Source: an uncultured Treponema sp.
Lineage (GTDB): Bacteria > Spirochaetota > Spirochaetia > Treponematales > Treponemataceae
Length of the DNA: 60,534 bases
NCBI GenBank assembly: GCA_946615905.1
Contig: CAMOIE010000019.1
Location: 1-60,534 of the forward strand
Direction: 5' to 3'
In this document: positions 17,383-26,556 of the stretch, piece after piece
Position numbering within the stretch: position 1 is the stretch's first letter
Layout of the letters: every line of letters starts with the position of its first letter
Notes under the pieces: model-generated
What the model was told of the DNA's origin: nothing
The model's database searches: none
Seen by the model: only the letters and a program-made list of their open reading frames with translations
Translations under genes and position numbers: made by a program

Positions 17383-18780
17383 ATGAAAAAGCAAAGCCGG
17401 ATTCATTTTTTCATTCTTACCTCAAGCATTCTTGCATTCGGCGGACTATTTTTTACAGCCTGCTCAAATGCCTCTGGCGGTGGCGGCGGAGACAGCTCCA
17501 ACCCAGACACACAATCATCTCCAACAGCATACACGGCAGGCACTTCCGGCCAGATTTCCGCCAGCGATGCGCCGACCCATTACGCAAGCCTTGGTACAGG
17601 TTATGTCACAAGCGGATCTGGAACAACAGTCTCCACAAAGACGGAACTTTTAACCGCAATCTCAAACGGCGGACTCATTTATGTAAATGGCATGATTGAT
17701 ATGACCGATGGAATGTTACCTTCAAGTGGCGGCGGTTCTACGGCAGGACTTGATTCATTCGTAAACACAGTAACTGGCGGTGCATATACAAGTTATTCCG
17801 CATGGAAGACCGCCTATGCAAACGCTTGCACAACGACGACCGAAGACGGAAATTCAAAGTCAACAAGCAAAAGCTCTTTATACGACACCCTCTGGAAATT
17901 GAATAACGCATGGAAGAACAATCTAGACTCCTATGTCTCAGGCTGGCAAGGAATTCAGATAAGCATAAAAAAACCGACAACCCTTATTGGCCTCACAAGC
18001 AGCAGCGGAATCAATGGCGGAGCGATTACAATAACAGCTTCCGGGGTAATCATTAGGAACCTGACGATTCAATACGCCTACGACCCCTTCCCCCATCACG
18101 AATCAGGTGACGGTTACAACGCCCAATTTGATTGCATCTGCATTCAAGACGGAGGAAAAAACGTCTGGATTGACCACTGCACTCTCAAGGACACAATGAC
18201 TCTTGCCCATGTAAATACAGAAGGCAAGGACGATGAAAAATGGCAGACTTATGACGGCCTATTGGACATGAAAAATTACGCAGAGAACATAACTGTTTCA
18301 TATTGCAAATTCATGAACCACGACAAAACCATGCTGATTGGCTCAAGCGACAGCGAAAAAGTAAACAATGTTGCTGTTAAAAATTCAGACCGCCACATCA
18401 CATTGGCAAACAATTATTTCTATAACTGCGGACAGAGGTTGCCAATGGTTCGCCTGACAACAATTCATATCGTAAACAACTTTTTTGACAAAGATTCTTC
18501 CGCTCCCTACAGCCAGCAGTATGCAATCGGCAATAGAAAGAACGCCCTCATTTACTCAGAATGCAACTATTTTGGCCCAGAAATAAAGTATGCCTTCAAG
18601 GATGACGACGGAACAGTCTACGACACAGGCAGCTTCTACACTTCCAGCCAGAAAAACTCAACGCTGGCAGATTCCGCACCTTTCTCGCCGCCCTACTCCT
18701 ACACAGCAGAATCTGCCCTAGAAGCAAAAGCAACAGTCATCTCAAATGCAGGGGCCGGCGTCTGGTCTGTAATCAGATAA
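17383..18780 (+). CDS. Pectate lyase family 1 lipoprotein
   Basis: 465 residues. A lipoprotein signal ends at FTAC with C27, followed by a Gly/Ser linker that would hold the enzyme off the membrane. The rest is a right-handed beta-helix of the polysaccharide lyase 1 type. Visible signs are TTLIGLTSSSGINGGAI, GVIIRNLTIQ, the calcium-site sequence VWIDHCTLKD, LDMKNYAENITVSYCKF, MLIGSSD, and the catalytic arginine segment GQRLPMVR. It would cleave polygalacturonate by beta-elimination at the cell surface. It is monocistronic; the gene after it faces the other way. It implies that the organism meets pectin from plants in diet or fodder. Confidence 0.9.
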   Translation: MKKQSRIHFFILTSSILAFGGLFFTACSNASGGGGGDSSNPDTQSSPTAYTAGTSGQISASDAPTHYASLGTGYVTSGSGTTVSTKTELLTAISNGGLIYVNGMIDMTDGMLPSSGGGSTAGLDSFVNTVTGGAYTSYSAWKTAYANACTTTTEDGNSKSTSKSSLYDTLWKLNNAWKNNLDSYVSGWQGIQISIKKPTTLIGLTSSSGINGGAITITASGVIIRNLTIQYAYDPFPHHESGDGYNAQFDCICIQDGGKNVWIDHCTLKDTMTLAHVNTEGKDDEKWQTYDGLLDMKNYAENITVSYCKFMNHDKTMLIGSSDSEKVNNVAVKNSDRHITLANNYFYNCGQRLPMVRLTTIHIVNNFFDKDSSAPYSQQYAIGNRKNALIYSECNYFGPEIKYAFKDDDGTVYDTGSFYTSSQKNSTLADSAPFSPPYSYTAESALEAKATVISNAGAGVWSVIR

Positions 18781-18812
18781 AAAAAACTGGCGGAGCAAAA
18801 TGTCCGCCAGTT
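18779..18812 (-). terminator. Rho-independent terminator of ilvC
   Basis: AACTGGCGGA (18785-18794) and TCCGCCAGTT (18803-18812) form a perfect ten-base stem. Reading the minus strand the stem is followed by eight T. It lies 31 bases past the ilvC stop and touches the pectate lyase stop codon. Confidence 0.9.
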
Positions 18813-18843
18813 AGATTATTCACTGCTCAATCAGCAATCTCTT

Positions 18844-20331
18844 TTATTTTGTCGCATCGATGGGCTTCATAGCCGTCATATATGCTCTTAACTTTCTTCC
18901 AACGACCTCAATCGGGTGGTTGCGGATTTCAGCGTTTACGGCAACCAGCTGTGTATTTGACACAGAGCAGTCCTTCACGTCCAGTCCCTTTCCGATTACA
19001 TCAGTGTGGAGCTTGGGCATAAGGTCTTTTGCCATCATCGGGGCGGCAACGCGGGCGAAGAGGTAGCAGCCGTACTCAGCAGTGTCTGAGATTACGCGGT
19101 TCATCTCATAGAGGCGTTTGCGGTCAATCAGGTTTGCAATCAGCGGAACCTCGTGAAGTGACTCATAATAAGCGGACTCTTCCTTGATTCCTGCGTCAAC
19201 CATTGTCTCGAATGCAAGCTCACAACCGGCTTTTACCATCGCGACCATCAGGATTCCCTTGTCAAAGTATTCCTGCTCGGAGATTTCTTCTTTTGACTCC
19301 TCGTTTTTCTCGAAGGGCAAAGCACCGGTTTCCTCGCGCCAAGTGAGAAGGTCGTGGTCCTTGTTGGCCCAATCCTTCATCATCGTGCTTGAGAATTTGC
19401 CGGAGATGATGTCGTCCATGTGCTTCTGGTAGAGGGGGGCGAGGAGCTTTTTGATTTCTTTTGAAAGCTCGTTCGCCTTGATTTTGGCCGGATTTGAGAG
19501 GCGGTCCATCATGTTGGTGATTCCACCCCACTTAAGGGCCTCGGAGACAACGTTCCAGCCGTGCATTAAAAGTTTTGTGGCATACTCAGGGGCGATTCCC
19601 TCGGAGACCATTTTGTCGTAGCAGACGATTGTTCCTGCCTGCAACATACCGCAGAGGATTGTCTGCTCGCCCATCAAGTCTGATTTTACTTCGGCAACGA
19701 AAGATGACTCAAGAACGCCGGCCTTGCTTCCGCCCATTCCGACGGCTAAGGCCTTCGCGTAAGCCCAGCCCTTTCCCTCAGGGTCGTTTACCGGGTGGAC
19801 AGCGATAAGGTCGGGGACTCCAAATCCGCGCTCAAACTCGTGCCAGACTTCTGTTCCTGGTCCTTTGGGGGCACACATGACGACTGTGATATCGGGGCGA
19901 ATCTGCATTCCCTCTTCAATCATGTTGAATCCGTGTGAATACCAGAGGGCAGAGCCTTTCTTCATTCTCTTCATTACTTCTGTGATTACGGCAGTGTGCT
20001 GCTTGTCAGGGGTGAGATTTCCAACGAGGTCAGCGGTCGGGATAAGCTCATCATAAGTGCCGACTTTAAAACCATTCTCGGTCGCGTTTTTCCATGACTG
20101 GCGTTTTTCGGTGATTGCAGCCTCGCGGAGTGCATAAGAAACATCCAAACCTGAGTCGCGGAGGCAGAGGCCCTGGTTCAAGCCCTGTGCGCCACAGCCG
20201 ACGATTACGATTTTCTTGCCTTTAAGTGCGTTAACACCGTCAGCGAATTCTTCTTTAGCCATTGACCGGCAGTGTCCCAACTGAAGGCGGGCTTCACGCC
20301 ACGGGATTGAATTGAAATAATTTTCACCCAT
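18844..20331 (-). CDS. ilvC: Ketol-acid reductoisomerase, long (class II) form
   Basis: 495 residues; second step of valine, leucine and isoleucine synthesis, converting acetolactate or acetohydroxybutyrate with NADPH and magnesium. Length and sequence match the long enterobacterial form: [19 protein letters not shown] at the start, cofactor motif [17 protein letters not shown]-like [33 protein letters not shown] with the metal-binding acids, and [15 protein letters not shown]. Both duplicated C-terminal domains are present. Ribosome site AGAGG lies upstream. No other branched-chain gene is adjacent, so it is a stand-alone gene with its own promoter and terminator. Confidence 0.96.
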   Translation of the reverse strand: MGENYFNSIPWREARLQLGHCRSMAKEEFADGVNALKGKKIVIVGCGAQGLNQGLCLRDSGLDVSYALREAAITEKRQSWKNATENGFKVGTYDELIPTADLVGNLTPDKQHTAVITEVMKRMKKGSALWYSHGFNMIEEGMQIRPDITVVMCAPKGPGTEVWHEFERGFGVPDLIAVHPVNDPEGKGWAYAKALAVGMGGSKAGVLESSFVAEVKSDLMGEQTILCGMLQAGTIVCYDKMVSEGIAPEYATKLLMHGWNVVSEALKWGGITNMMDRLSNPAKIKANELSKEIKKLLAPLYQKHMDDIISGKFSSTMMKDWANKDHDLLTWREETGALPFEKNEESKEEISEQEYFDKGILMVAMVKAGCELAFETMVDAGIKEESAYYESLHEVPLIANLIDRKRLYEMNRVISDTAEYGCYLFARVAAPMMAKDLMPKLHTDVIGKGLDVKDCSVSNTQLVAVNAEIRNHPIEVVGRKLRAYMTAMKPIDATK

Positions 20332-20360
20332 CTGGATTACCTCTGTTTAAGTTTTAATTT

Positions 20361-20379
20361 TACTAAAACAACTTTAGTA
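20361..20379. promoter_or_regulatory. Inverted repeat in the ilvC leader
   Basis: TACTAAA-ACAAC-TTTAGTA, a perfect seven-base inverted repeat about ten bases after the predicted start of the ilvC transcript. It could be an operator or a small leader hairpin. There is no leader peptide rich in branched-chain codons. Confidence 0.35.
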
Positions 20380-20393
20380 TTTGTTCAGAAATT

Positions 20394-20422
20394 AGTATAT
20401 CGCAGATGGGATTTTATGTAAA
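20394..20422 (-). promoter_or_regulatory. Promoter of ilvC
   Basis: On the minus strand TTTACA (20417-20422), a 17-base spacer and TATACT (20394-20399), giving a leader of about 55 bases before the ilvC start. Confidence 0.7.
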
Positions 20423-20461
20423 GGTGACTCTTTGCTTTTGGACGCTTCCGCAGAGTTTCTT

Positions 20462-21439
20462 CTACTTCTGGTAGTCCGGGGTTACGTCCCTGCCCATAGC
20501 CCTAAGCATCTCCTTGTCGCTTTTGATTGTGGCGCAGGCGACCGTAGTCAGCATGTTGCCGGTGATTGTGGCAGAGGCTCCAGACTTGAAGGCTTTCTCC
20601 CCGTCATTGGAAAGCAGGGCGCGTCCGGCGGCAAGCCTTATATCAGCCTTGGGATTTATGTAGCGGAACATTGCCACAGTCCGCAAAATCTCATCCTCGG
20701 TCAGGGGCTTTGCGTTCTCAAGGGGTGTTCCTTTTATAGGCATAAGTGCGTTAATCGGGATAGAGTCCACACCGGCCTCCGCCAGGTCAAGAGCCATGTC
20801 CAACCTGTCCTGCCAGGTCTCCCCCATGCCGATTATTCCGCCAGAACAGGCCCACATTCCCTCTTCCTTGACCATTTTAAGGGTAGCAAGCTTTTGCTCG
20901 TAAGTGTGGGTCGTGCAGATGTTGGGGAAATTTCTTCTGGAAGTTTCTATATTATGGTGGTAGCTTGTGACTCCGGCCTCGTGCAATGCGTGCAGCTGGT
21001 CACGCGTCAAAAAGCCCATGGAGGCGCAGAGGTCGATTTTGCACTCAGACTTCATTGTCCTGTAAGCGTCGAGTGCCTTGTCAAATTCGGAACCGGACAA
21101 AGCCCTTCCGGCCGTAACGATTGAGAAACGGTCTATTCCCTGGCTCTCGTTGAAGCGGCAGGCCTCCAAAATCTTATCCTTGGGGAGAAAGTCGTAGACC
21201 TCGCAGTTTGTGTGGTTGTGGGCTGACTGGGCGCAGTACTTGCAGTCCTCAGGGCACCTTCCGCTCCTTCCGTTGATGATTGAGCAGAGGTCAACCTTGT
21301 CACCGACGAAGTGCTGCCTTATTATGTCCGCGCCCTCGCAAAGCTCGCTCAGGTCGCAGTCAAAGAAGAAAGTCAGGTCGTCCTCTTTTGTCAGCCTTTT
21401 TCCGTTTATTATCCTTCCAGCCAAGTCAAGCATGTCCAT
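20462..21439 (-). CDS. bioB: Biotin synthase
   Basis: 325 residues, a radical SAM enzyme inserting sulfur into dethiobiotin. The iron-sulfur motif CxxxCxxC is C62, C66, C69 in GRCPEDCKYCAQSAH. The family segments YHHNIETS, CSGGIIGMGE and IPINALMPIKGTPLE are present. It is about twenty residues shorter than the enterobacterial enzyme, as in many anaerobes. No other biotin gene is nearby, so the cell may rely on imported dethiobiotin or carry the rest of the pathway elsewhere. A BirA-like operator overlaps its promoter. Confidence 0.93.
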   Translation of the reverse strand: MDMLDLAGRIINGKRLTKEDDLTFFFDCDLSELCEGADIIRQHFVGDKVDLCSIINGRSGRCPEDCKYCAQSAHNHTNCEVYDFLPKDKILEACRFNESQGIDRFSIVTAGRALSGSEFDKALDAYRTMKSECKIDLCASMGFLTRDQLHALHEAGVTSYHHNIETSRRNFPNICTTHTYEQKLATLKMVKEEGMWACSGGIIGMGETWQDRLDMALDLAEAGVDSIPINALMPIKGTPLENAKPLTEDEILRTVAMFRYINPKADIRLAAGRALLSNDGEKAFKSGASATITGNMLTTVACATIKSDKEMLRAMGRDVTPDYQK

Positions 21440-21444
21440 TTTAA

Positions 21445-21483
21445 TTGTCTACCTCTTTTTAATTATTTTGGTTTACAATTATA
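21445..21483 (-). promoter_or_regulatory. BirA-like biotin operator overlapping the bioB promoter
   Basis: TTGTCTACC (21445-21453), 16 bases, GGTTTACAA (21470-21478). This fits the bacterial BirA operator pattern of TTGTnnACC and GGTTTACAA half-sites about 14-16 bases apart. On the minus strand TATAAT (21478-21483) abuts and shares a base with the distal half-site, so binding would block the promoter. The -35 is weak. Confidence 0.65.
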
Positions 21484-21571
21484 ATAGCGAATCAGCCTAA
21501 CTTATGGAAGGATTTTTTTGACACGGCCCCCATCGTTGAAAATCCCCTATAAATCATATAAACTTACACAC

Positions 21572-23101
21572 ATGAAACGGATTATTCCCGCAGTATTTGT
21601 TATCGTCGCCGCTTTGCTCGCATATTTTGCCTTGAGCCAGAAAGCCTTGCAGCCGAAACAGGAGCTTTCCCGTGCAAAAGTCGTAACCCCTGTCGTTAAT
21701 TCTGGGGAAGAAGATAAGCTGCAGGACAGGCACGACTACGAGGATTCCGCCCAGACTTCATTCATCCGACTGTCCCACAACGAGACCCTTTTAAACGTTG
21801 TTGGAATGGACATCGATGCGGACGGCTATGACGACCAAATCAATATAGTAAAAACGTCAACTTCTCCTTATGTACAGCTGATTTTTGCCCTCTATAATCC
21901 AGAAAAGTCAGAATATGAGCGCGCCGCCAGAATCGAGACGAACATCACGCAGTCAAGGACTTTCGTCTGCACCAGCCTTGATGTAATCGGCAACCATACG
22001 AATGCGATTCTTTATCAGGGAAGCGCAGAAAATGGTCATCAAGTTTTGAAAATATACACTTGTAAAAAAACGCGGAAGGGAAATTTCGAACTGGAGCTTA
22101 TCGGCGATTTTGACACCGATGGAACGGCTTTTATCCAGCAGACTGACCGCGATGAGTCCTACTCCCTTTCCCAGGCGAAGGGAGAGTCATTCCCGGTTTG
22201 GGTTTATTCTTCTGACCCCAATTCCGCAGGAACCGACCAAATTCAGACAGAATACGTTTATTCCGAAAAAGAAAAAAAATACCTTGCAAGCCGCATAATC
22301 CGTGTGACAGGCAGCCGTCTAGCCGCAAAAGAGCTTGAGAGGATTCAGGACGGAACAGTAGAAACTTTTTCGAAATTCCTGGACGGACTTTGGTACAAGG
22401 TCGACAATTCAGCCGGGGGAATCCGCTACGTCTTTTTTGACAACACCGCAGGCGAAGTCGTATTTGAGTACCAGGACAGCGAGGAAGTCTACCTCTGGAA
22501 CAACCGCAGAATCCGCCGCAACGGAATGTATTTCTCCTCAGTGAACCAGTCAATCGAAAACCTCCAGCGCCGCTGTGACATCTCACTTTTGGGAATCGAC
22601 GAAATTAGGCTCCGGATTCAAGATGACGTCCGCATGATAATCTCAGAAAGCAACCTCTGGGACGGCAACTACAAAAAAATGAGCATGTCTTCCGTCACCG
22701 CAAAGGCAGAAAAAGTCAAAAATTCGGAAATTTTTGAAGATTTGCGCAAGGGCCCCGCCTGGACAGGCTCAGACGGCAGCTACATAGTTTTCTCAAAAAA
22801 TACATTTACCCGGCAGAACGGGAGCGAAAGCGAATTCGGCCAGTACAATCTTTTTACCATTTCTAAAAATCAACTGATTCAGTTCAGGCCAACGGCAGAA
22901 AATCCCTACTTTTCAGGGGCATACTCAATCGCCTACGAGCATCGGTCAAACTCTTCTGACGGGAAATCCTCCGATGACCAGACTTTGGATAAAAACACGA
23001 TTCTCCTGCAACCGGTTATAGTCAATCCCGACGGCTTTTACGCCACCGAGTCACGTCCGATTGTATTGAAGAGGACAGCCCTAAAAAAGGCCGATAATTG
23101 A
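21572..23101 (+). CDS. Membrane-anchored protein of unknown function
   Basis: I do not recognise the family. 509 residues from the ATG at 21572, which gives an N-terminal membrane anchor (MKRIIPAVFVIVAALLAYFAL) and then a periplasmic body; a TTG start 18 codons upstream is less likely. The body is beta-rich with acidic repeats such as DIDADGYDDQINIV (a calcium-loop-like DxDxDG) and GDFDTDGTAF, then RYVFFDNTAGEVVFEYQDSEE and a C-terminal SYIVFSKNTFTRQ region, suggesting lipocalin-like or FG-GAP-like beta modules. The stop codon overlaps the -35 of alaS. It could be a surface or outer-membrane assembly factor; a relation to treponemal pallilysin-like adhesins is possible but unproven. Confidence 0.65.
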   Translation: MKRIIPAVFVIVAALLAYFALSQKALQPKQELSRAKVVTPVVNSGEEDKLQDRHDYEDSAQTSFIRLSHNETLLNVVGMDIDADGYDDQINIVKTSTSPYVQLIFALYNPEKSEYERAARIETNITQSRTFVCTSLDVIGNHTNAILYQGSAENGHQVLKIYTCKKTRKGNFELELIGDFDTDGTAFIQQTDRDESYSLSQAKGESFPVWVYSSDPNSAGTDQIQTEYVYSEKEKKYLASRIIRVTGSRLAAKELERIQDGTVETFSKFLDGLWYKVDNSAGGIRYVFFDNTAGEVVFEYQDSEEVYLWNNRRIRRNGMYFSSVNQSIENLQRRCDISLLGIDEIRLRIQDDVRMIISESNLWDGNYKKMSMSSVTAKAEKVKNSEIFEDLRKGPAWTGSDGSYIVFSKNTFTRQNGSESEFGQYNLFTISKNQLIQFRPTAENPYFSGAYSIAYEHRSNSSDGKSSDDQTLDKNTILLQPVIVNPDGFYATESRPIVLKRTALKKADN

Positions 23102-23126
23102 CAGCCGCCCCACGTATTACTAAAAT
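23098..23126 (+). promoter_or_regulatory. Leaderless-type promoter of alaS
   Basis: A consensus -35 TTGACA (23098-23103), exactly 17 bases, then TAAAAT (23121-23126), and eight bases to the ATG at 23135. The -35 contains the stop codon of the gene before. No ribosome site is present. Confidence 0.75.
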
Positions 23127-23134
23127 ATCCAACT

Positions 23135-24958
23135 ATGACAGCTAACGAATTACGTTCTAAATACATTGAATTTTTCAAATCAAAAGGCCACACAGAAATC
23201 TCAGGCCAGTCTTTAATTCCTGAAAACGATCCTTCAGTTTTGTTCACAACCGCCGGTATGCATCCGCTCGTTCCTTATTTGCTGGGTGAAAAGCATCCTT
23301 CCGGCACCCGCCTGACTGACTATCAGAAATGCGTCCGCACAGGCGACATCGATGAAGTTGGGGACCCAAGCCACCTGACATGCTTTGAGATGCTGGGCAA
23401 CTGGTCTCTCGGCGACTATTTCAAAAAGGAATCAATCGCCTTCTCCTATGAATTTTTGACTTCTCCAAAATGGCTGGGACTCGATCCCCGCAAGATTTCC
23501 GTGACTGTTTTTGCCGGTGACGAAAACGCCCCCCGCGACGAGGAAGCCGCTTCCGAATGGATTAAAAACGGAATGCCGGAAGACAAAATCGCCTACCTGC
23601 CCGCAAGCGACAACTGGTGGGCTGCCGGTCCGACTGGTCCCTGTGGTCCAGACACTGAGATTTTCTACTGGGTCGGAGAGGGACTTCCTCCGGAAGGAAG
23701 CAACAAGGGCACAGACTCCGCCAACTGGATGGAAATCTGGAACAACGTCTTTATGCAGTTCGAACGCAAGGACGAAAAGACTCTCATCCCCCTTCCCAAG
23801 AAAAACGTTGACACAGGAATGGGTCTGGAGCGCACAAACTGCATTTTGCAGGGAAAAACATCTGTTTATCTTACAGAGGTTTTCCAGCCGATTATTGCGA
23901 AAATCGAAGAAATCTCAGGCAAAAAATACGGTGACACAGAGGACACTGACAGGTCAATCCGCATCATCGCTGACCACTGCCGCGCCGCAACATTCATTCT
24001 GGGCGACCAGAAGGGCGTAACTCCGTCAAACCTCGGAGCAGGCTATGTTCTCCGCCGCCTGATTCGCCGCGCTGTCCGCCACGGAATGAAACTCGGAATC
24101 GACAAGAATTTCATGGCTGAAATCTCAGCTGTCGTAATCGAGAACTTCAAAAACGCATACCCGGAACTTGAGCAGAACAGAGAGAAAATCGCAAAGGAAC
24201 TCACTGCCGAAGAGAACAAATTCCGCGTCACCCTCAAAAACGGCGAGGCTGAATTCCAGAAACTTCTTCCCAATTTGATGAAGAATCCCAAAAAGGTCAT
24301 CTCTGGAAAAGTCGCATTCAGACTCTACGACACATTCGGCTATCCGCTGGAGCTTACTCAGGAACTCGGCGCGGAGAACGGCTTTACAGTTGACATCGAG
24401 GGCTTTAAAGAGGCGGAAAAGAAACACCAGGAAGCCTCAAAGACTTTGGACGCAGGAAAGGCCAAGGGCGGTCTTGCAGAGCAGAGCGAAGTCACTACAA
24501 AATATCACACGGCGACCCACCTCTTGCAGCAGGCTTTGATTGACGTTCTCGGCGATGAAGTTGCCCAGAAAGGCTCCAACATCAACAACGAGCGCATGAG
24601 ATTTGACTTTACATTCAGCCGCGCTATGACTCCAGAGGAAGTCAAAAAAGTCGAGGACATTGTAAACGAGAAAATCAAGGAAGACCTCCCCGTGACCATG
24701 CAAGTCATGCCGCTTGAGGAAGCTAAAAAAGAAGGTGCAAAAGCCCTCTTCGCAAGCAAGTACGGCGAGGAAGTCAAAGTCTACACAATCGGCAAAGACC
24801 CGAAAAACGACTGGTTCAGCAAGGAAGTCTGCGGCGGCCCGCACGTACAGCACACTGCCCAAATCGGTGACTTTAAAATCACCAAGGAACAGTCATCTTC
24901 TGCCGGTGTAAGAAGAATCCGCGCGGTGATTTCCGGCGGTCTTCCATTGGACAAATAA
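23135..24958 (+). CDS. alaS: Alanyl-tRNA synthetase, short form
   Basis: 607 residues that charge tRNA-Ala. The class II catalytic core is complete (FTTAGMHPLVPYLLGEKHP, RTGDIDEVG, TCFEMLGNWSLGDYFK, NTDTGMGLER-like NVDTGMGLERTNCI). The editing domain has its zinc ligands: HxxxH in KYHTATHLL and CxxxH in VCGGPHVQHT. The protein ends right after the editing domain (SSSAGVRRIRAVISGG), so the C-Ala domain of about 250 residues found in the E. coli enzyme is absent. The frame is clean to a natural stop, so this is a short family form rather than a truncation. It leads a run with the foldase, nusB and TPR genes. Confidence 0.95.
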   Translation: MTANELRSKYIEFFKSKGHTEISGQSLIPENDPSVLFTTAGMHPLVPYLLGEKHPSGTRLTDYQKCVRTGDIDEVGDPSHLTCFEMLGNWSLGDYFKKESIAFSYEFLTSPKWLGLDPRKISVTVFAGDENAPRDEEAASEWIKNGMPEDKIAYLPASDNWWAAGPTGPCGPDTEIFYWVGEGLPPEGSNKGTDSANWMEIWNNVFMQFERKDEKTLIPLPKKNVDTGMGLERTNCILQGKTSVYLTEVFQPIIAKIEEISGKKYGDTEDTDRSIRIIADHCRAATFILGDQKGVTPSNLGAGYVLRRLIRRAVRHGMKLGIDKNFMAEISAVVIENFKNAYPELEQNREKIAKELTAEENKFRVTLKNGEAEFQKLLPNLMKNPKKVISGKVAFRLYDTFGYPLELTQELGAENGFTVDIEGFKEAEKKHQEASKTLDAGKAKGGLAEQSEVTTKYHTATHLLQQALIDVLGDEVAQKGSNINNERMRFDFTFSRAMTPEEVKKVEDIVNEKIKEDLPVTMQVMPLEEAKKEGAKALFASKYGEEVKVYTIGKDPKNDWFSKEVCGGPHVQHTAQIGDFKITKEQSSSAGVRRIRAVISGGLPLDK

Positions 24959-25029
24959 TTTGTAACTTATATTTAATTAAAGTGTTATAAGTTTGCTGGT
25001 AATGAGCAAATTTATTTTAGAGGAAAAAA

Positions 25030-26109
25030 ATGAAACGTTTTGCTTTAGGAATTACAGTTTTTTTGATGACGGCAATTGCAGCCTTTGCAGCAAATGATTT
25101 GACACCGCTTGTCATCGTCAAACTGAACAAGACAGAAACAATTACTCTTAAGCAACTTAAAAACCGCGTTGAGTTGTATCAAAAACAGAACAATATCGCT
25201 TCATTCACTGTTGACCAGAAAAAAGAAATTCTTCAAACAATGATTGACGAAAAGTTGGTTCTTCAGGCTGCGGCGAAAGCTGGATTTTCTATAACAGACA
25301 CACAGGTCAACCAGTATTTTTTGAGCAGTTTCAGCCAGCGCATAGGTCACCAAGTGACAGAAGCAGAGCTTGCCGAAATCGTAAAGACAGAGACAGGTCA
25401 TACACTTGATGAAGAGCTTCAAAATCAGGTTGGAATGAATGTCAAGGAATACAAGGCTCATCTCAAGAACCAGCTTACGGCTCAACAGTACGTAATCCAA
25501 CTCAAAAGGTCAGAAATTCAGTCTGCGGCCCCGACAGATGAGGAAATCCGTGCATTCTACGAAATCAACAAGGCTTCATTCGTCCAGAACGATATGGTAA
25601 AGCTCTTTTTGGTCATCGTTCCAAAAGGCAAGGATGTCGAAGGTGCTCGTGTAAAGGCAAACAAACTTCTGAACGATGTAAAAGACAAAAAGCGGTCAGA
25701 CACACAAATCAAGGCTGACATGGCAAAGGATTCCACCTACCAGAGCGGAGACCTCCTCATCGCAAAAACAGCCCAGCATGCCCAGCAGCTCAATATTTCA
25801 TATCAGGAATTGATTGACTTGTTCGCCAAAAACATCGGTTATATCTCAACCCTGAATGAGACAAACACTGATTTTCAGTTTTATGTCGTCCGTGCAAAAT
25901 ATGCGGCAAAAATGCTGAATTTGAGCGATATAGTTCAGCCGGAAACAACTGTCACGGTTTACGACTACATCAAGCAGAATCTTACACAGCAGAAGCAGAG
26001 CCAGTATTTGCTGAAAGCAATTGAAGATGTAACAGCAGAATTGGATACGCCTGCAAACGTTGATCGCAAAAAGACCGGCGCAGACTTGGATAAATTGTTA
26101 AACTGGTAA
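25030..26109 (+). CDS. Periplasmic SurA/PpiC-like peptidyl-prolyl isomerase or chaperone
   Basis: 359 residues. A signal peptide (MKRFALGITVFLMTAIAAFA) is cleaved near A20. Residues ~30-165 are a SurA N-terminal type helical chaperone domain (QKKEILQTMIDEKLVLQAAAKAGF). Residues ~168-295 follow the parvulin pattern (PTDEEIRAFYEINKASF...VKLFLVIVPKG) but lack several residues of an active site, so chaperone function may dominate. It would help fold outer-membrane proteins in the periplasm. Ribosome site GAGG lies just upstream, and nusB starts nine bases after the stop. Confidence 0.75.
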   Translation: MKRFALGITVFLMTAIAAFAANDLTPLVIVKLNKTETITLKQLKNRVELYQKQNNIASFTVDQKKEILQTMIDEKLVLQAAAKAGFSITDTQVNQYFLSSFSQRIGHQVTEAELAEIVKTETGHTLDEELQNQVGMNVKEYKAHLKNQLTAQQYVIQLKRSEIQSAAPTDEEIRAFYEINKASFVQNDMVKLFLVIVPKGKDVEGARVKANKLLNDVKDKKRSDTQIKADMAKDSTYQSGDLLIAKTAQHAQQLNISYQELIDLFAKNIGYISTLNETNTDFQFYVVRAKYAAKMLNLSDIVQPETTVTVYDYIKQNLTQQKQSQYLLKAIEDVTAELDTPANVDRKKTGADLDKLLNW

Positions 26110-26118
26110 GGAAAAGTA

Positions 26119-26541
26119 ATGTCACGACGCAAAGGCAGAATTCTTGCATTTCAAGGCCTGTATTCTTGGGATGTAGGAAAAAGTTCCAAAGAAGACGTAT
26201 TAAAACTTGACTGGGCAAAGGAAAAAGCTCTTGATGAAGAGGGAGCGGCATTTGCCCGTCTTTTGATTTCAGGCACAATCGACAATTCAGGGGTTGTGGA
26301 CGAATTAATCACAAAGAATTTAAGCGGTTGGGAATTCAACCGTATAAATAAGGTCACAATCGCAATTCTCAGGATGAGCGTTTATTCCCTGCTCTTCCAA
26401 AAGGATATTCCGGCAAAAATCGTAATTGATGAAGCTGTAGATATCGCAAAGGAATTCGGTCCGGACGATTCTTACAAATTCGTCAACGCTGTTCTTGATA
26501 AAATCAATAAAACTGCCGAAAAAGAAGAGAATAGCAATTAA
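26119..26541 (+). CDS. nusB: Transcription antitermination factor NusB
   Basis: 140 residues, all helical, matching the family from RRKGRILAFQGLYSWD through NSGVVDELITKNLSGWEFNRINKVTIAILRM to ELAKEFG-like DEAVDIAKEFGPDDSYKFVNAVLDKI. NusB with NusE binds boxA RNA to prevent premature termination of rRNA transcription. Nine bases separate it from the foldase gene and fifteen from the TPR gene, so the three form an operon. Confidence 0.92.
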   Translation: MSRRKGRILAFQGLYSWDVGKSSKEDVLKLDWAKEKALDEEGAAFARLLISGTIDNSGVVDELITKNLSGWEFNRINKVTIAILRMSVYSLLFQKDIPAKIVIDEAVDIAKEFGPDDSYKFVNAVLDKINKTAEKEENSN

Positions 26542-26556
26542 AATTAGGAGGGAGCA

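Noticed and set aside
21518..21571. TTG start for the membrane-anchored protein upstream of alaS
   Set aside because: It would place 18 polar residues before the membrane anchor, whereas the ATG at 21572 gives a normal N-terminus; the choice is not certain.
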